Counted from the first letter of the stretch, positions 35,251-44,740 are shown. The stretch: DNA of 64,000 bases from an uncultured Bacilli bacterium (GCA_934168245.1 CAKPMY010000001.1:1-64000); one strand, 5' to 3'. Notes: generated by a model not told the origin, from the sequence alone. A program made the numbers and translations.

Positions 35251-35445
35251 TTATTCACCTAAAACACCATCCTTATTTACATAATTATTTGGTATAGTGT
35301 TGCTAGTATCTTTTCTTTCTAAAGATGCTTTATATACTTTCTCAAGATCATTAAGTTGTTCCATATATATAGCAAGTTCCCAAAATGATAAAGTACTTAA
35401 TTCTTCATCACTTAAAAATTTAAAGTTTTCAATTGAATTTTCCAT
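35251..35445 (-). CDS. Small acidic protein upstream of the 740-aa gene
   Basis: A 64-aa acidic helical protein (MENSIENFKFLSDEELSTLS start, YMEQLNDLEKVYKASLE middle) with RBS TAGGAG 8 nt before the ATG. Its stop lies 7 nt before the preferred start of the large glycine-rich protein; if the GTG is used, they overlap. Such small helical partners often act as chaperones or adaptors for a following large protein, as in WXG/LXG systems, but no such motif is seen. Confidence 0.55.
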   Translation of the reverse strand: MENSIENFKFLSDEELSTLSFWELAIYMEQLNDLEKVYKASLERKDTSNTIPNNYVNKDGVLGE

Positions 35446-35589
35446 CTTATCACTCCTATGTTAATAGGATAACACAAAAGCCAATAACAAACAATTGAGT
35501 TTACACATTAAATCGGATATTACTAAAGTTAAAAAATACTATCTAAACTAATAAATACCAAACTTTTTTAACTTTTTTTGCCTTTTTTG

Positions 35590-35618
35590 TTGACAAATAT
35601 CAAACTTTCGATTAGTAT
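35590..35618 (+). promoter_or_regulatory. Promoter of a free-standing small RNA
   Basis: TTGACA (35590-35595), 17-nt spacer, TAGTAT (35613-35618) on the plus strand, in a stretch with no plus-strand gene. Confidence 0.6.
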
Positions 35619-35624
35619 AAGAAC

Positions 35625-35762
35625 TACCAATTCGGAATTAGGCGAATTGGTCGCTAGTATCACACTAGCCAACCCCTTTTTATTCTTTTTGGAAGCTGCC
35701 CTCAGGGGGTGCAGCTTCTTATATAGAAATTAAAAAAAGATGTTTGCCGACATCTTTTTTTT
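35625..35762 (+). ncRNA. Structured small RNA between the 64-aa gene and nifJ
   Basis: A transcript of about 138 nt without an ORF. It has a perfect 8-bp hairpin CCAATTCG/CGAATTGG, hairpin GCTAGT/ACTAGC, then a free AACCCCTTTTT tract. An 8-bp hairpin GAAGCTGC/GCAGCTTC follows, whose loop holds CAGGGGG and is complementary to the free tract (possible pseudoknot). It ends in terminator AGATGT/ACATCT with eight T's (35738-35762). No known family was recognised. It fills most of the gap 35446-35844; the rest holds the promoter of the 64-aa gene and the nifJ terminator. Confidence 0.6.
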
Positions 35763-35788
35763 ATTATATACTTATCACCAAGCACAAA

Positions 35789-35820
35789 AAGAACTATATG
35801 AACATCTCCATATAGTTCTT
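35789..35820. terminator. Terminator after nifJ
   Basis: A perfect 12-bp stem AAGAACTATATG/CATATAGTTCTT. T runs follow on both strands, so it ends nifJ (minus) and backs up the small RNA terminator (plus). Confidence 0.75.
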
Positions 35821-35844
35821 ATTTTTTAATACACTTCAAATCTT

Positions 35845-38800
35845 TTACTGTTCTTCTCTATTTGCTAAACTCTCATAATATTTATATCTCTTAATAGCAT
35901 TCTCTTTATTCTTATCTAGCAATTCTTTAGCATTTTTATTTAACTTCTTTAAAGAACGGTATCTATCTTCGCCAAGTATAAACTCTTCATACTTAGAAAA
36001 GTCTGCCTTACTATCCATCTTAAATTCTAAACTAGCAGGATTGTAATGGAATAATGGGAAGTATCCAACCTCTGTTGCACTCTTTTCCTCATTAATACTA
36101 TTCTTCATTCCCTTAATTATTCCTTGTGCAATACAAGGTGCATAAGCAACAACAATTGAAGGACCATTATAAGCCTCAGCCTCTTTTAATACTTTAATAG
36201 CCTGATTTGGATTTGCCCCCAACGAAATAGTACCAACATAGACATGTTCATAAGTAAGTGCCATCTTCGTCAAGTCCTTCTTAGCCGTCTGTTTACCAGC
36301 AGCCGCAAACTTCGCAACTGCTCCAGTCCTAGTAGACTTAGAAGACTGACCACCCGTATTAGAATAAACTTCCGTATCAAGAACTAAAATATTGACATTT
36401 TCCTTATTTGCTAAGACATGATCTATTCCATTATAACCAATATCATATGCCCAACCATCTCCACCAACTAACCAAATAGATTTAGGAGCAACAAAGCTCT
36501 TTAACTTAGCCAAGCCTTCAATCTTAGTCTCATCAATAACTTCTAATAAAGCCTTAGCTGTATCATCATTAATATCATCAGCATAGCCTTTATAAATGTC
36601 AATCTCACTCTTCTTAACATCTTTAATATTATTCTTAATCAAACTAACAATTCTATTCTTAATAGCAGAATCAGCAACCTTCATACCAAAACCAAATTCC
36701 GCATTATCTTCAAATAATGAATTAGCCCAAGGTATTGAATAAGGCATAGATGGAGTTGAAGCCCCATATATAGAAGAACAGCCTGTTGCATTCGCAATAA
36801 CTAACTTTTCTCCAAATAACTGTGTCAACAACTTCAAATATGGAGTCTCACCACAACCAGCACATGCTCCAGGGAACTCTAACTTAGGCCTCTTAAACTG
36901 ACTACCCTTAACTGTATTAGTAGGCATAACATCCTTTTTCTCACTAACTTCATTAAATAAATACTTGTACTCTTCATCCTTCTTATCAGCAAGCAAAGCA
37001 TCTTTCATCTTCATAACAATAGCCTTAGCACCCTTCTTACCAGGACAAATCTCACTACATAAAGAACAACCAGTACAATCAGGTAAACTAACTCCAACTG
37101 TAAACTTATAATCTTTATCCTTAATATTAGCCGGTATCAAATTACGACTAACAGAGTCAGGTGCATCTATTTGCTCTTTTTCATTTAATAAAAATGGTCT
37201 AATAACAGCATGTGGACAAACTAGTGAACATAAGTTACAAGAAATACAATTCTCTGCATTATAACAAGGTGCCATATCTGAAGAATCTCTCTTATCATAC
37301 TTAGAAGTACCAGCCTCAAAAGTACCATCAGGTATCTTTATAAAACTACTAACTGGAAGATTATCCCCTTCCATACTATCGATCATCTCAAAGAAACTCT
37401 TCTTTTTCGCAAACTCCTCTATATAATCAACATTTGGTATTTTAACCGGAACAAGTCCATCCAAACTAGCATCAATTGCCTTAATATTTTTAGTAACTAA
37501 GTCCCCACCTTTATTAGAAAACTTAACTGCTAAATTTTCTTTAATCTTACCCAACGCAAAATTAAAATCAACAATCTTACCTAACTTAAATATTAATGCT
37601 TCCATAATTGCACTAATCTTACCAGCAATACTAGCATCTTCTGCCATCTTAGTTGCATTAATAATAAACATCTTAACATTTCTATCTTGTAAAATTTTCT
37701 TATCATGTGAGCTCATCGAAGCCAAAACTTCATCCGGACTCTTAGTCGTATTTAAAACAAATACACCTTTATTCTTAATCTTCTCAAGCATCTTCAATCG
37801 TCTCAAATAAGAATCCTTAGTACAAACAATTAACGATGCTTTTTCAACATAATAAGTAGATTGAATTGGCTTTTTACCAAATCTTAAATTAGATATAGTT
37901 ACTCCACCAGATTTCTTAGAATCATATTGGAAATAACCTTGTACATAAGCATTAGTATAAGTACCAGTAATCTTCATAATATCCTTAGAAGCACTAACCA
38001 TACCATCACTACCAAAGCCATATATCAAGAATTCAATATTATTACTTGGTATTCTAAAATTCTTATCATACTTAACAGATAACTTCGTAACATCATCATT
38101 AATACCCAATGTAAAATTATTATGAACCTCTCTCGTATCTAAAAAGTCATATAACCCTTTAATCATCGCTGGAGTAGTATTCTTACTAGATAATCCATAT
38201 CTACCACCAACTACTAATACTTTCGCATCTATCTCTTTTATCGTCTTAACAACATCCAAGTATAAAGGTTCTCCCGTAGAACCAGGTTCCTTAGTCCTAT
38301 CAAGTACCGCAATCTTTTTAACTGACTTTGGTAAAGCCTTTAAAAAATACTTACTACTAAAAGGTCTATATAAATGTACTTCAAGTAAACCTACATTTTC
38401 ATTTTTCTCTTCCACTAAATAATCAATTGTCTCTTTTATAGTTTCACAAACAGATCCCATCGCTACAATAACCTTAGTAGCAGTCTTACTACCATAATAA
38501 TTAAATGGTTGATAGTTACGCCCAGTAATTTTATTAACCTCTTCCATATATTTACATACTATATCTGGAATTTTGTTATAGTATTCATTTCTAACTTCCG
38601 TTGCTTGGAAATAAATATCCTCATTTTGAGCTGTACCTTTTATAATTGGTTTATCTGGATTTAAAGCTCTATCTCTAAACTCATTAAGAGCCTTTTCATC
38701 AATTAATCTTTTTAATTTTTCAGTATCTATTACATCAATCTTCTGTAATTCATGACTAGTTCTAAATCCATCAAAGAAGTTCAAAAATGGTACTCTTCCT

Positions 38801-39276
38801 TTTATAGCCGCTAAATGTGCAACCCCAGTTAAATCCATAACTTGTTGTACTGAAGACGAAGCAAGCATCGCAAAACCTGTTGCTCTAGTTGCATAAATAT
38901 CTTGATGATCTCCAAATATTGATAAAGCATGTGTTGCAAGAGATCTAGCCGCTACATTTATAACACAAGGTAACATTTCACCTGCTATTTTATACATATT
39001 AGGAATCATTAATAATAATCCTTGACTAGCAGTATAAGTAGTCGTCAAACACCCAGCCTCTAAAGAACCATGAACCATTCCAGCAGCCCCTGCTTCAGAC
39101 TCCATTTCCACTACTTTTACTGGTGTCCCAAAATAATTAAGTTTACCCTCACTACTCCATTTATCAGTAATCTCCGCCATTGGTGAAGCCGGTGTAATTG
39201 GATATATCCCTGCTACTTCTGTAAAGTTATAAGAAACATAACTACAAGCCTCATTACCATCCATAATTTTCTTCAT
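35845..39276 (-). CDS. nifJ: Pyruvate:ferredoxin oxidoreductase
   Basis: A 1143-aa single-chain PFOR of usual length. The alpha-like N-terminus is FTEVAGIYPITPASPMAE; the gamma-like part follows. A 2x[4Fe-4S] ferredoxin module (CISCNLCSLVCP and CTGCSLCSEICP, about residues 690-755) comes next, then the thiamine diphosphate part with CAGCGETPY (about 820) and GDGWAYDIGYNG (about 950). It converts pyruvate and CoA to acetyl-CoA, CO2 and reduced ferredoxin in anaerobes. RBS GGAGGA. It is a single-gene unit with a terminator on each side. It indicates an anaerobic fermentative host. Confidence 0.97.
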   Translation of the reverse strand: MKKIMDGNEACSYVSYNFTEVAGIYPITPASPMAEITDKWSSEGKLNYFGTPVKVVEMESEAGAAGMVHGSLEAGCLTTTYTASQGLLLMIPNMYKIAGEMLPCVINVAARSLATHALSIFGDHQDIYATRATGFAMLASSSVQQVMDLTGVAHLAAIKGRVPFLNFFDGFRTSHELQKIDVIDTEKLKRLIDEKALNEFRDRALNPDKPIIKGTAQNEDIYFQATEVRNEYYNKIPDIVCKYMEEVNKITGRNYQPFNYYGSKTATKVIVAMGSVCETIKETIDYLVEEKNENVGLLEVHLYRPFSSKYFLKALPKSVKKIAVLDRTKEPGSTGEPLYLDVVKTIKEIDAKVLVVGGRYGLSSKNTTPAMIKGLYDFLDTREVHNNFTLGINDDVTKLSVKYDKNFRIPSNNIEFLIYGFGSDGMVSASKDIMKITGTYTNAYVQGYFQYDSKKSGGVTISNLRFGKKPIQSTYYVEKASLIVCTKDSYLRRLKMLEKIKNKGVFVLNTTKSPDEVLASMSSHDKKILQDRNVKMFIINATKMAEDASIAGKISAIMEALIFKLGKIVDFNFALGKIKENLAVKFSNKGGDLVTKNIKAIDASLDGLVPVKIPNVDYIEEFAKKKSFFEMIDSMEGDNLPVSSFIKIPDGTFEAGTSKYDKRDSSDMAPCYNAENCISCNLCSLVCPHAVIRPFLLNEKEQIDAPDSVSRNLIPANIKDKDYKFTVGVSLPDCTGCSLCSEICPGKKGAKAIVMKMKDALLADKKDEEYKYLFNEVSEKKDVMPTNTVKGSQFKRPKLEFPGACAGCGETPYLKLLTQLFGEKLVIANATGCSSIYGASTPSMPYSIPWANSLFEDNAEFGFGMKVADSAIKNRIVSLIKNNIKDVKKSEIDIYKGYADDINDDTAKALLEVIDETKIEGLAKLKSFVAPKSIWLVGGDGWAYDIGYNGIDHVLANKENVNILVLDTEVYSNTGGQSSKSTRTGAVAKFAAAGKQTAKKDLTKMALTYEHVYVGTISLGANPNQAIKVLKEAEAYNGPSIVVAYAPCIAQGIIKGMKNSINEEKSATEVGYFPLFHYNPASLEFKMDSKADFSKYEEFILGEDRYRSLKKLNKNAKELLDKNKENAIKRYKYYESLANREEQ

Positions 39277-39325
39277 ATTATCAGATCCTCCTACTAAAAT
39301 ATATTATATAACAAACAAAGAAAAA

Positions 39326-39349
39326 AAGTCTACCTTCACAGGCAAACTT
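39326..39349 (-). terminator. Terminator upstream of nifJ
   Basis: On the minus strand, AAGTTTGCC pairs with GGTAGACTT (two G-U pairs), followed by TTTTTTT. It may end the polysaccharide operon read-through or act as a leader attenuator, since a TATAAT-like box occurs upstream near 39400. In the same gap a 17-bp direct repeat (39423-39439 and 39462-39478) recurs with a 39-bp period. Confidence 0.45.
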
Positions 39350-39518
39350 TAACTGTATAAACTCTAATTCTAAAAGGGAAGACATAAGTTCAACTCATAA
39401 ATCAAACTCATTATACTCCTATAAAAATAATCTATCTAGCTTAACAAAACATAATTTCAAGAAAAATAATCTATCTAGACTTACAAACAAAATTTCATAA
39501 AAATTAATTAACTTATAC

Positions 39519-40790
39519 CTATGAAACATAATTTATATAAGTATTCAAATCTGTCCAACTACTTATAGGTATTCTAGGTATCTTAAACTTATCAATTCCC
39601 TGTGTAACTTTTCTTCCACCACCTATAAAAGCCATTTCAAATCCAGCCTCTTTTAAAATCGATATAGCATAATCATTATATTCATAGAATGGAAAACAAA
39701 ATGCCTTAGTACCATTAAGTTTTTCTCTACTCTTTCTCAAATCCTCTAACAAAACATTTTTATCTAAGCATTTCAACGGACTACCTTGTCCTCCTGGACA
39801 ACGACCTGGCCAATGTAAATCATGAGTATGACTAGCAATCTCTAAATAAGGAGATTCATATTGTTCCAAGTCATACCAACTAGAAACTAAAAATAACGTT
39901 GCATTAATTTTATACTCATTAAGAATAGGTACAAAATTCCAAGCCCTCGCTCCATCATCAATCGTAATTAAAATAGACTTTTCTGGCAATCTAATCTTCC
40001 CATCAATAAATTTACCTAACTCTGTCGTATTCAACGTAAAATAATTATTACTCTTCAAATAATTAAACTCTTCTCTGATCTGTCCTTCACTATGACAAAT
40101 AGACTCACCACAACTAGTATCCCCATCTAAATATATAAAATGATAAACTGTAACAGGAACTCTACTAGTCTCATTTAAAGTAGTATTAGTATTATCACGA
40201 GTACTAAGAACATCATCATTCTTAACTAAATACTCTTCATCATTAAACTCAATAACATAGCCATTATCATCTTTTTCAATAACTGGTAAATCTAAACTGT
40301 AATAAACCTCATATACAGCCTCTCCATTTTGATATAAAGTACTCTTCTCTTTAGTAACAACATTAAAATTAAATGGTAAATAATTCTTATATCGCATATC
40401 TTTACTATTCAAACTATCTATCTTTATAACATCTTGATATCTAACATAATATCCTAATTCTTTAACAAAGAAATACTTAGTATCCTTATCAATCTTAATA
40501 TCTTCTAAAGTAAACTCCTTTTCCTTATCAAGTTTAAGCACCTTCTTATACTTGCCATTATCTACTTCATATAAAAAACTGCCAGTCTTAACTTCTACAT
40601 ACTTACCATAACTATTTTTAATTTTCTCAACTAATATCTTTTCATTTTCTCTATCTTTTTTCAATTTATTCTTAAGTGTAATTTCTCTATTCCTATAACC
40701 TAAAAAAATACTTGTTCCAACTATGGAAAAGCCCGCAACTAAAACAAGTATTATTAAACCTAGTTTTTTACCTTTTTTATTCTTTCGCAT
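39519..40790 (-). CDS. Membrane-anchored polysaccharide deacetylase
   Basis: A 423-aa protein. It has an N-terminal signal anchor (about residues 9-30, LGLIILVLVAGFSIVGTSIFL), a 160-residue extracytoplasmic beta-rich region, then a NodB-homology domain. Motif 1 is LITIDDGARAW (Asp-Asp), motif 2 SHTHDLHW (His-x3-His), and a late motif FCFPFYEYND. It would remove acetyl groups from cell-surface N-acetylglucosamine polymer or peptidoglycan. Start MRKNKKGK follows GAGGTG; an ATG four codons earlier overlaps the previous stop. It is the last gene of the envelope cluster. Confidence 0.85.
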   Translation of the reverse strand: MRKNKKGKKLGLIILVLVAGFSIVGTSIFLGYRNREITLKNKLKKDRENEKILVEKIKNSYGKYVEVKTGSFLYEVDNGKYKKVLKLDKEKEFTLEDIKIDKDTKYFFVKELGYYVRYQDVIKIDSLNSKDMRYKNYLPFNFNVVTKEKSTLYQNGEAVYEVYYSLDLPVIEKDDNGYVIEFNDEEYLVKNDDVLSTRDNTNTTLNETSRVPVTVYHFIYLDGDTSCGESICHSEGQIREEFNYLKSNNYFTLNTTELGKFIDGKIRLPEKSILITIDDGARAWNFVPILNEYKINATLFLVSSWYDLEQYESPYLEIASHTHDLHWPGRCPGGQGSPLKCLDKNVLLEDLRKSREKLNGTKAFCFPFYEYNDYAISILKEAGFEMAFIGGGRKVTQGIDKFKIPRIPISSWTDLNTYINYVS

Positions 40791-40801
40791 GAGACACCTC
40801 A

Positions 40802-41197
40802 TTATTTTCTAATAATAAAACTATATTCACCATTACCCAATTTAATACTATTATTATCTAACGTATTATAAATCATTCCATTATCAAATAAAGCATCTAC
40901 TTTATTCCAACAATCACTAACTGTAAAAGTATCATCAAACAATCTCATCACTAAATTTACACATGTTGGTATAAGAAATAACATTATTATCGCAATTGCC
41001 CAATTTCTAATAACATTCTTTAATTTTTTCTCATCAGGATTAACCATCAACTTAATAAAGTTAATCATTAATGCAATGATACCTACAATCGGTCCAATCA
41101 TCTGTATTAAATTTAATGCTCTTTTAAATACACTAAGCAGTGTCGCAACAGCATAACTACCACATACAGTAGACAATGCTGCATCCATAATTAACAT
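40802..41197 (-). CDS. Small multi-pass membrane protein (VirB2/TrbC-like size)
   Basis: A 131-aa protein with two to three hydrophobic segments (about residues 12-30, 34-54, 66-86) separated by a charged loop (NPDEKKLKNVIRNW), and a polar C-terminal 45 residues. Size and topology recall TrbC/VirB2-type pilin precursors, but the position among polysaccharide genes argues for a different role. It overlaps or abuts the deacetylase start, so translation is coupled. Not assigned. Confidence 0.55.
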   Translation of the reverse strand: MLIMDAALSTVCGSYAVATLLSVFKRALNLIQMIGPIVGIIALMINFIKLMVNPDEKKLKNVIRNWAIAIIMLFLIPTCVNLVMRLFDDTFTVSDCWNKVDALFDNGMIYNTLDNNSIKLGNGEYSFIIRK

Positions 41198-41217
41198 AAA
41201 ACCACACCCATCATTTT

Positions 41218-42243
41218 TTATTTAACAATCCAGAAAGTTGGCATATCTCTTAAGCCATAAACTCCGCCAGCAACTGGAGTATTAATTATTTTTTGGTTGA
41301 TAACAAGTTCAGAGGAAGAACCTCCATCCAAATTAGCCGCATTATATGCACCATAATTTTCCATTATCTCTGTAAGATCTACTAAATCTGCTCCAATACT
41401 AGATGGAATTCTACCATTAATTACAAGCATCAAAACGATACCATCTTTTCTTTGTCCAATAGCAGTTCTAGGAGCAATACCCCAACCACCATTACCTTTT
41501 ATAAATGAACTCTTACCATTAACTATTAAATAAGGTCCAAATTCAACAGCATCACGACACCCTTTAGCCAAAGCCTCTTCTTTACTCATTCTACCTAATA
41601 TTAATTTATTTTCATAAGTAAAACAAATAAATCCTCCACCAACTCTAGCATCTTCATAATCACTAACTACTTTACCATTAGAAATAACAGTTCCATGAGG
41701 AAGTGCCCCATTAGAATTCCAATCTGGATCATAGAATCCACCAGCATTCATTGCAATAATAGCATTTTCTCTCTTTGATACATCTAGAATTGACTCCCCA
41801 TATTTACCTAAATACTTTGTAGTCGCAATAGATATTCTAGAAGGATCATACAAAGCAACTAAAAATCCTTGATATGATGTTCCAGACACTGGAATAACCT
41901 TATACAAGTCGTTTCCTGGATCCTTAGTTAAAACTTCCTTTTCATACTCATTCTTATAAATTGTTTTAGAAGTATACTTTCTTATCTTAATAGAATCAGA
42001 ATCACTAACTTCATCTACTTCTTCAATTATATTATTGGCTAAAACTTTTTGAATAGTTTCATCACTATATAACCAAGTTGCTAAATACTGATGATTCATA
42101 GTAGTCATAGCCGAAGTTATCCAAAAGTTTCTAAAACCAGCCCAAGGTCCATAAAACAAGAATAAGGCTGTAGAAACACCAATCACAAAAAAACTAGAAA
42201 AAATAACAACAAGTTTTTTCTTTAAAGACCACTTCTTCTTCAT
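41218..42243 (-). CDS. Phosphodiester glycosidase (NAGPA-like)
   Basis: A 341-aa protein. It has an N-terminal signal anchor (about residues 10-32), then an exported DUF2233/NAGPA domain: IIAMNAGGFYDPDWNSNG, GTVISNGKVV, APRTAIGQRKDGIVLMLVINGR, and the hallmark AANLDGGSSSELV (about 300-312). The mammalian homologue uncovers GlcNAc phosphodiesters; bacterial members are linked to exopolysaccharide and wall-polymer maturation. It lies 2 nt after the coiled-coil membrane gene and 20 nt before the small membrane protein. It would act outside the membrane. Confidence 0.88.
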   Translation of the reverse strand: MKKKWSLKKKLVVIFSSFFVIGVSTALFLFYGPWAGFRNFWITSAMTTMNHQYLATWLYSDETIQKVLANNIIEEVDEVSDSDSIKIRKYTSKTIYKNEYEKEVLTKDPGNDLYKVIPVSGTSYQGFLVALYDPSRISIATTKYLGKYGESILDVSKRENAIIAMNAGGFYDPDWNSNGALPHGTVISNGKVVSDYEDARVGGGFICFTYENKLILGRMSKEEALAKGCRDAVEFGPYLIVNGKSSFIKGNGGWGIAPRTAIGQRKDGIVLMLVINGRIPSSIGADLVDLTEIMENYGAYNAANLDGGSSSELVINQKIINTPVAGGVYGLRDMPTFWIVK

Positions 42244-42245
42244 AA

Positions 42246-42812
42246 CTACTCTTCCTTACCTTCATATTTTTTATCATTATTATAATCTATATATTTCTTA
42301 GTAGATTCATAATGTTTTAAACTAACACCAGTATTCAATTCTTTCTGATAATTATTATAATCATCCATACTCTTATTATACCCATTAACATCAGAAACAA
42401 AAGCATTAACTATTTGCTCATATACACTAGCAAATCCTTCACACTTATTACGTGCCTTAGGATCTGTAAAATAAATATTCCCACATAATTTACTTAACTC
42501 ATTAGTAACCTTCGAAACATTATCAACTACGTCTTCATATTTTCTTAATGAAACTTGTACATTAGCATCCATTTCATTAATATTATCTATATAAACATTA
42601 TCTAAAATATTTGAATATAAATCATTTCTAATATCATTAAACTTATCTACTTCATCACTAAATTTTTTATAAGTTGTAACAACCTCTGCAACTCTTTCTA
42701 CAGTAGCACTTTGATCTTTTTTAATACTTAAAATAAATAACCCTAAAGATCCTGTAATAACCCCTAAAACAGCCAAAATGATTGCTACAATTTTTAACGT
42801 ATTCTTCTTCAC
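42246..42812 (-). CDS. Single-pass coiled-coil membrane protein
   Basis: A 188-aa protein. One N-terminal transmembrane helix (about residues 5-28, LKIVAIILAVLGVITGSLGLFIL) is followed by an extracytoplasmic helical region (DEVDKFNDIRNDLY, MDANVQVSLRKYEDVVDNVSKV) with two Cys (about 107 and 120) that could form a disulphide. The start is a GTG with AGGTGA five nt upstream; a GTG three codons earlier lies inside that RBS. Gap of 2 nt to the glycosidase. Function unknown, probably an envelope spacer or partner. Confidence 0.6.
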   Translation of the reverse strand: MKKNTLKIVAIILAVLGVITGSLGLFILSIKKDQSATVERVAEVVTTYKKFSDEVDKFNDIRNDLYSNILDNVYIDNINEMDANVQVSLRKYEDVVDNVSKVTNELSKLCGNIYFTDPKARNKCEGFASVYEQIVNAFVSDVNGYNKSMDDYNNYQKELNTGVSLKHYESTKKYIDYNNDKKYEGKEE

Positions 42813-42899
42813 AAAAATCACCTACTATAGAATATAACAAATTTTTAGCAAATTGTATATATTAAACCTCAAGATATTTATACTTTACAGTAACACATA

Positions 42900-43844
42900 T
42901 TATAAATCTTTTTCTGTTTCTTTAACTATATATATTGGTCTATTCTTAACTTCTAAATATGTTTTAGACAAATACATTCCAATAACTCCTAAGAAGAATA
43001 ATTGTATTCCTGCTACAAAAATAATTATACATGCAAGTGAAGGCCAACCAGATACTGGATCTCCAAATGCAAGTGTTTTAATTATGATTACTAATATAGC
43101 AATAAAGGCTATAAAACAAAAGATAATTCCAATTATTGCTGATAGAACTAATGGTGTTGTTGAAAATGATACAATTCCCTCTAATGCATACTTAAATAGT
43201 TTCCAAAAATTAAATTTACTAACTCCGGCTACTCTATCACCAGTTTTAAACTCTAACCATTTAGTATTAAATCCAACAAAACTAAATATTCCTTTTGTAT
43301 ATCTATTGTACTCTTTCATTTCAAGAACTGCATCAACCATCTGTCTACGCATTAATCTAAAATCCCTAACTCCAGGTACTTGTCTATTATTAGATATTTT
43401 AGCAATCAACTTATACCAAATATTTGTACAAATCTTTCTAAAGAATGAATAATCCTTATGATCTATTGTATATAATCCAACACAATCATACTCCTTATCT
43501 TTACTTAAGATATCATACATTTCTTTAACCATACTTGGTGGATCTTGCATATCTGCATCCATTATTGCTACAAAGTCCCCAGTAGCATTTTCAAGTCCAG
43601 CCCACATACCGGCCTCTTTTCCAAAGTTTCTTGAAAAAGAAACATATCTAACTCTCTTATCTTTCTTAGCCATTTCTCTTAAAATACTAAGAGTCTTATC
43701 ACGACTACCATCATTAATAAATAAAAGCTCAAAGTCAACACTCTTCATCTCTTTAGATATTTTATCTATTTCCTTATAAAATATTGGTAAAGACTCCTCC
43801 TCATTATAACAAGGCACAATAATTGAAATTTTCTCTTTTGACAT
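42900..43844 (-). CDS. Family 2 glycosyltransferase, membrane anchored
   Basis: A 314-aa GT2 of the GtrB/DPM type. It has SIIVPCYNEEESLPIF (about residues 5-20), the nucleotide/metal motif MDADMQDPP (about 93-101), RMRRQMVD-like acceptor region (DFRLMRRQMVDAV) and two C-terminal transmembrane helices (about 232-265 and 268-295). Such enzymes transfer a sugar to undecaprenyl phosphate on the cytosolic face; a GtrA flippase normally works with them, and a GtrA domain is in the next gene upstream. RBS AGGAGA before MSKEKI. It begins a tight block with four other envelope glycosylation genes. Confidence 0.92.
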   Translation of the reverse strand: MSKEKISIIVPCYNEEESLPIFYKEIDKISKEMKSVDFELLFINDGSRDKTLSILREMAKKDKRVRYVSFSRNFGKEAGMWAGLENATGDFVAIMDADMQDPPSMVKEMYDILSKDKEYDCVGLYTIDHKDYSFFRKICTNIWYKLIAKISNNRQVPGVRDFRLMRRQMVDAVLEMKEYNRYTKGIFSFVGFNTKWLEFKTGDRVAGVSKFNFWKLFKYALEGIVSFSTTPLVLSAIIGIIFCFIAFIAILVIIIKTLAFGDPVSGWPSLACIIIFVAGIQLFFLGVIGMYLSKTYLEVKNRPIYIVKETEKDL

Positions 43845-43855
43845 AACCAAATCTC

Positions 43856-44740
43856 CTACTTCTCTTTTTTAAATACAAATAATTTACTAAATACATAATT
43901 AGCAACAATTACAATAACATTAACAACGATTTTAGACAACAGTTTTTTTACTTTAAAAACATCAAGTAATAAATACATACCACCCATGTCTATTCCTAAA
44001 GAAATAACTCTTGCCAAGAAGAATGAAAACATTTCTTTAAATAAAATCATCGGTTTAAAACTCTTAGATCCAAATACAAATAACTTATTAGTAATAAACG
44101 CAAATAGTACTGATAAAACCCATGCTATAAAATTAGCAAGATAAACAGTAACTCCAGCCTTATCTAATAAATCAAAACTTATAATATTGATTAAGGTAGT
44201 TAAAACACCAAAAAATCCATACCACAAAATTTCTTTTACTTTATTATACCAAGAAATATGATTACTTTCTTCTATATAATCATCTATTAGTTTTACCATA
44301 TTAGAAGTATTACTAACAAACTTCTTAGGTTTAAACGTCTTACTTTTCTCAATTAACTTACCAAGTTTATTAAAATCTCTAAGTTCTAAAATATATCCAT
44401 CCTTCGCAAACTCTTTAACTATTTGTACTTGATGATCATTAGTATGTTCCTTATATTTTTTTAATCTAGCCGCCGCTATTACTTTTTTATTATTCTTAAT
44501 AGCCGTTAATATTGATCCAGCCCCACCATGTGTAATTATCAAATTTGCTCGTGCTACTAACTTATCAAATTCATCACTCGGTATTAAATCAAATATTTCC
44601 ATATTTTCTGATTCATGCTTCGTACATCCGGCTTGGACAACTACTTTTTCTTTTATATTGCCCTTCTTAATCTCTTCATCTATTTGTTTAAGCAATCTCG
44701 GAAAACCTTTATCTTGCGTTCCTAATGTAACTAATATCAT
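43856..44740 (-). CDS. Alg13/PssE-like transferase fused to GtrA
   Basis: A 294-aa fusion. Residues 1-150 are an Alg13/PssE-like GT28 C-terminal domain: ILVTLGTQDKGFPRLL at the start and IITHGGAGSILTAIKNNKKVIAA (about 70-92). Residues 165-294 are a GtrA-like four-helix membrane domain (WYGFFGVLTTLINIISFDLL ... KLFVFKKEK). Alg13 needs an Alg14 membrane partner, which is the next gene upstream, overlapping by 1 nt (TAATG). GtrA proteins flip or hold undecaprenyl-sugar. The fusion couples a soluble catalytic subunit to a flippase-like domain. The join is seen directly in one open frame. Confidence 0.85.
   Translation of the reverse strand: MILVTLGTQDKGFPRLLKQIDEEIKKGNIKEKVVVQAGCTKHESENMEIFDLIPSDEFDKLVARANLIITHGGAGSILTAIKNNKKVIAAARLKKYKEHTNDHQVQIVKEFAKDGYILELRDFNKLGKLIEKSKTFKPKKFVSNTSNMVKLIDDYIEESNHISWYNKVKEILWYGFFGVLTTLINIISFDLLDKAGVTVYLANFIAWVLSVLFAFITNKLFVFGSKSFKPMILFKEMFSFFLARVISLGIDMGGMYLLLDVFKVKKLLSKIVVNVIVIVANYVFSKLFVFKKEK

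Noticed and set aside
29044..35762. Homology between the small RNA at 29044 (minus) and the one at 35625 (plus)
   Set aside because: Both have two hairpins and C/G runs, but the CCCCCTGA/CAGGGGG motif lies in opposite sense and the stems do not align, so a common origin is not supported.
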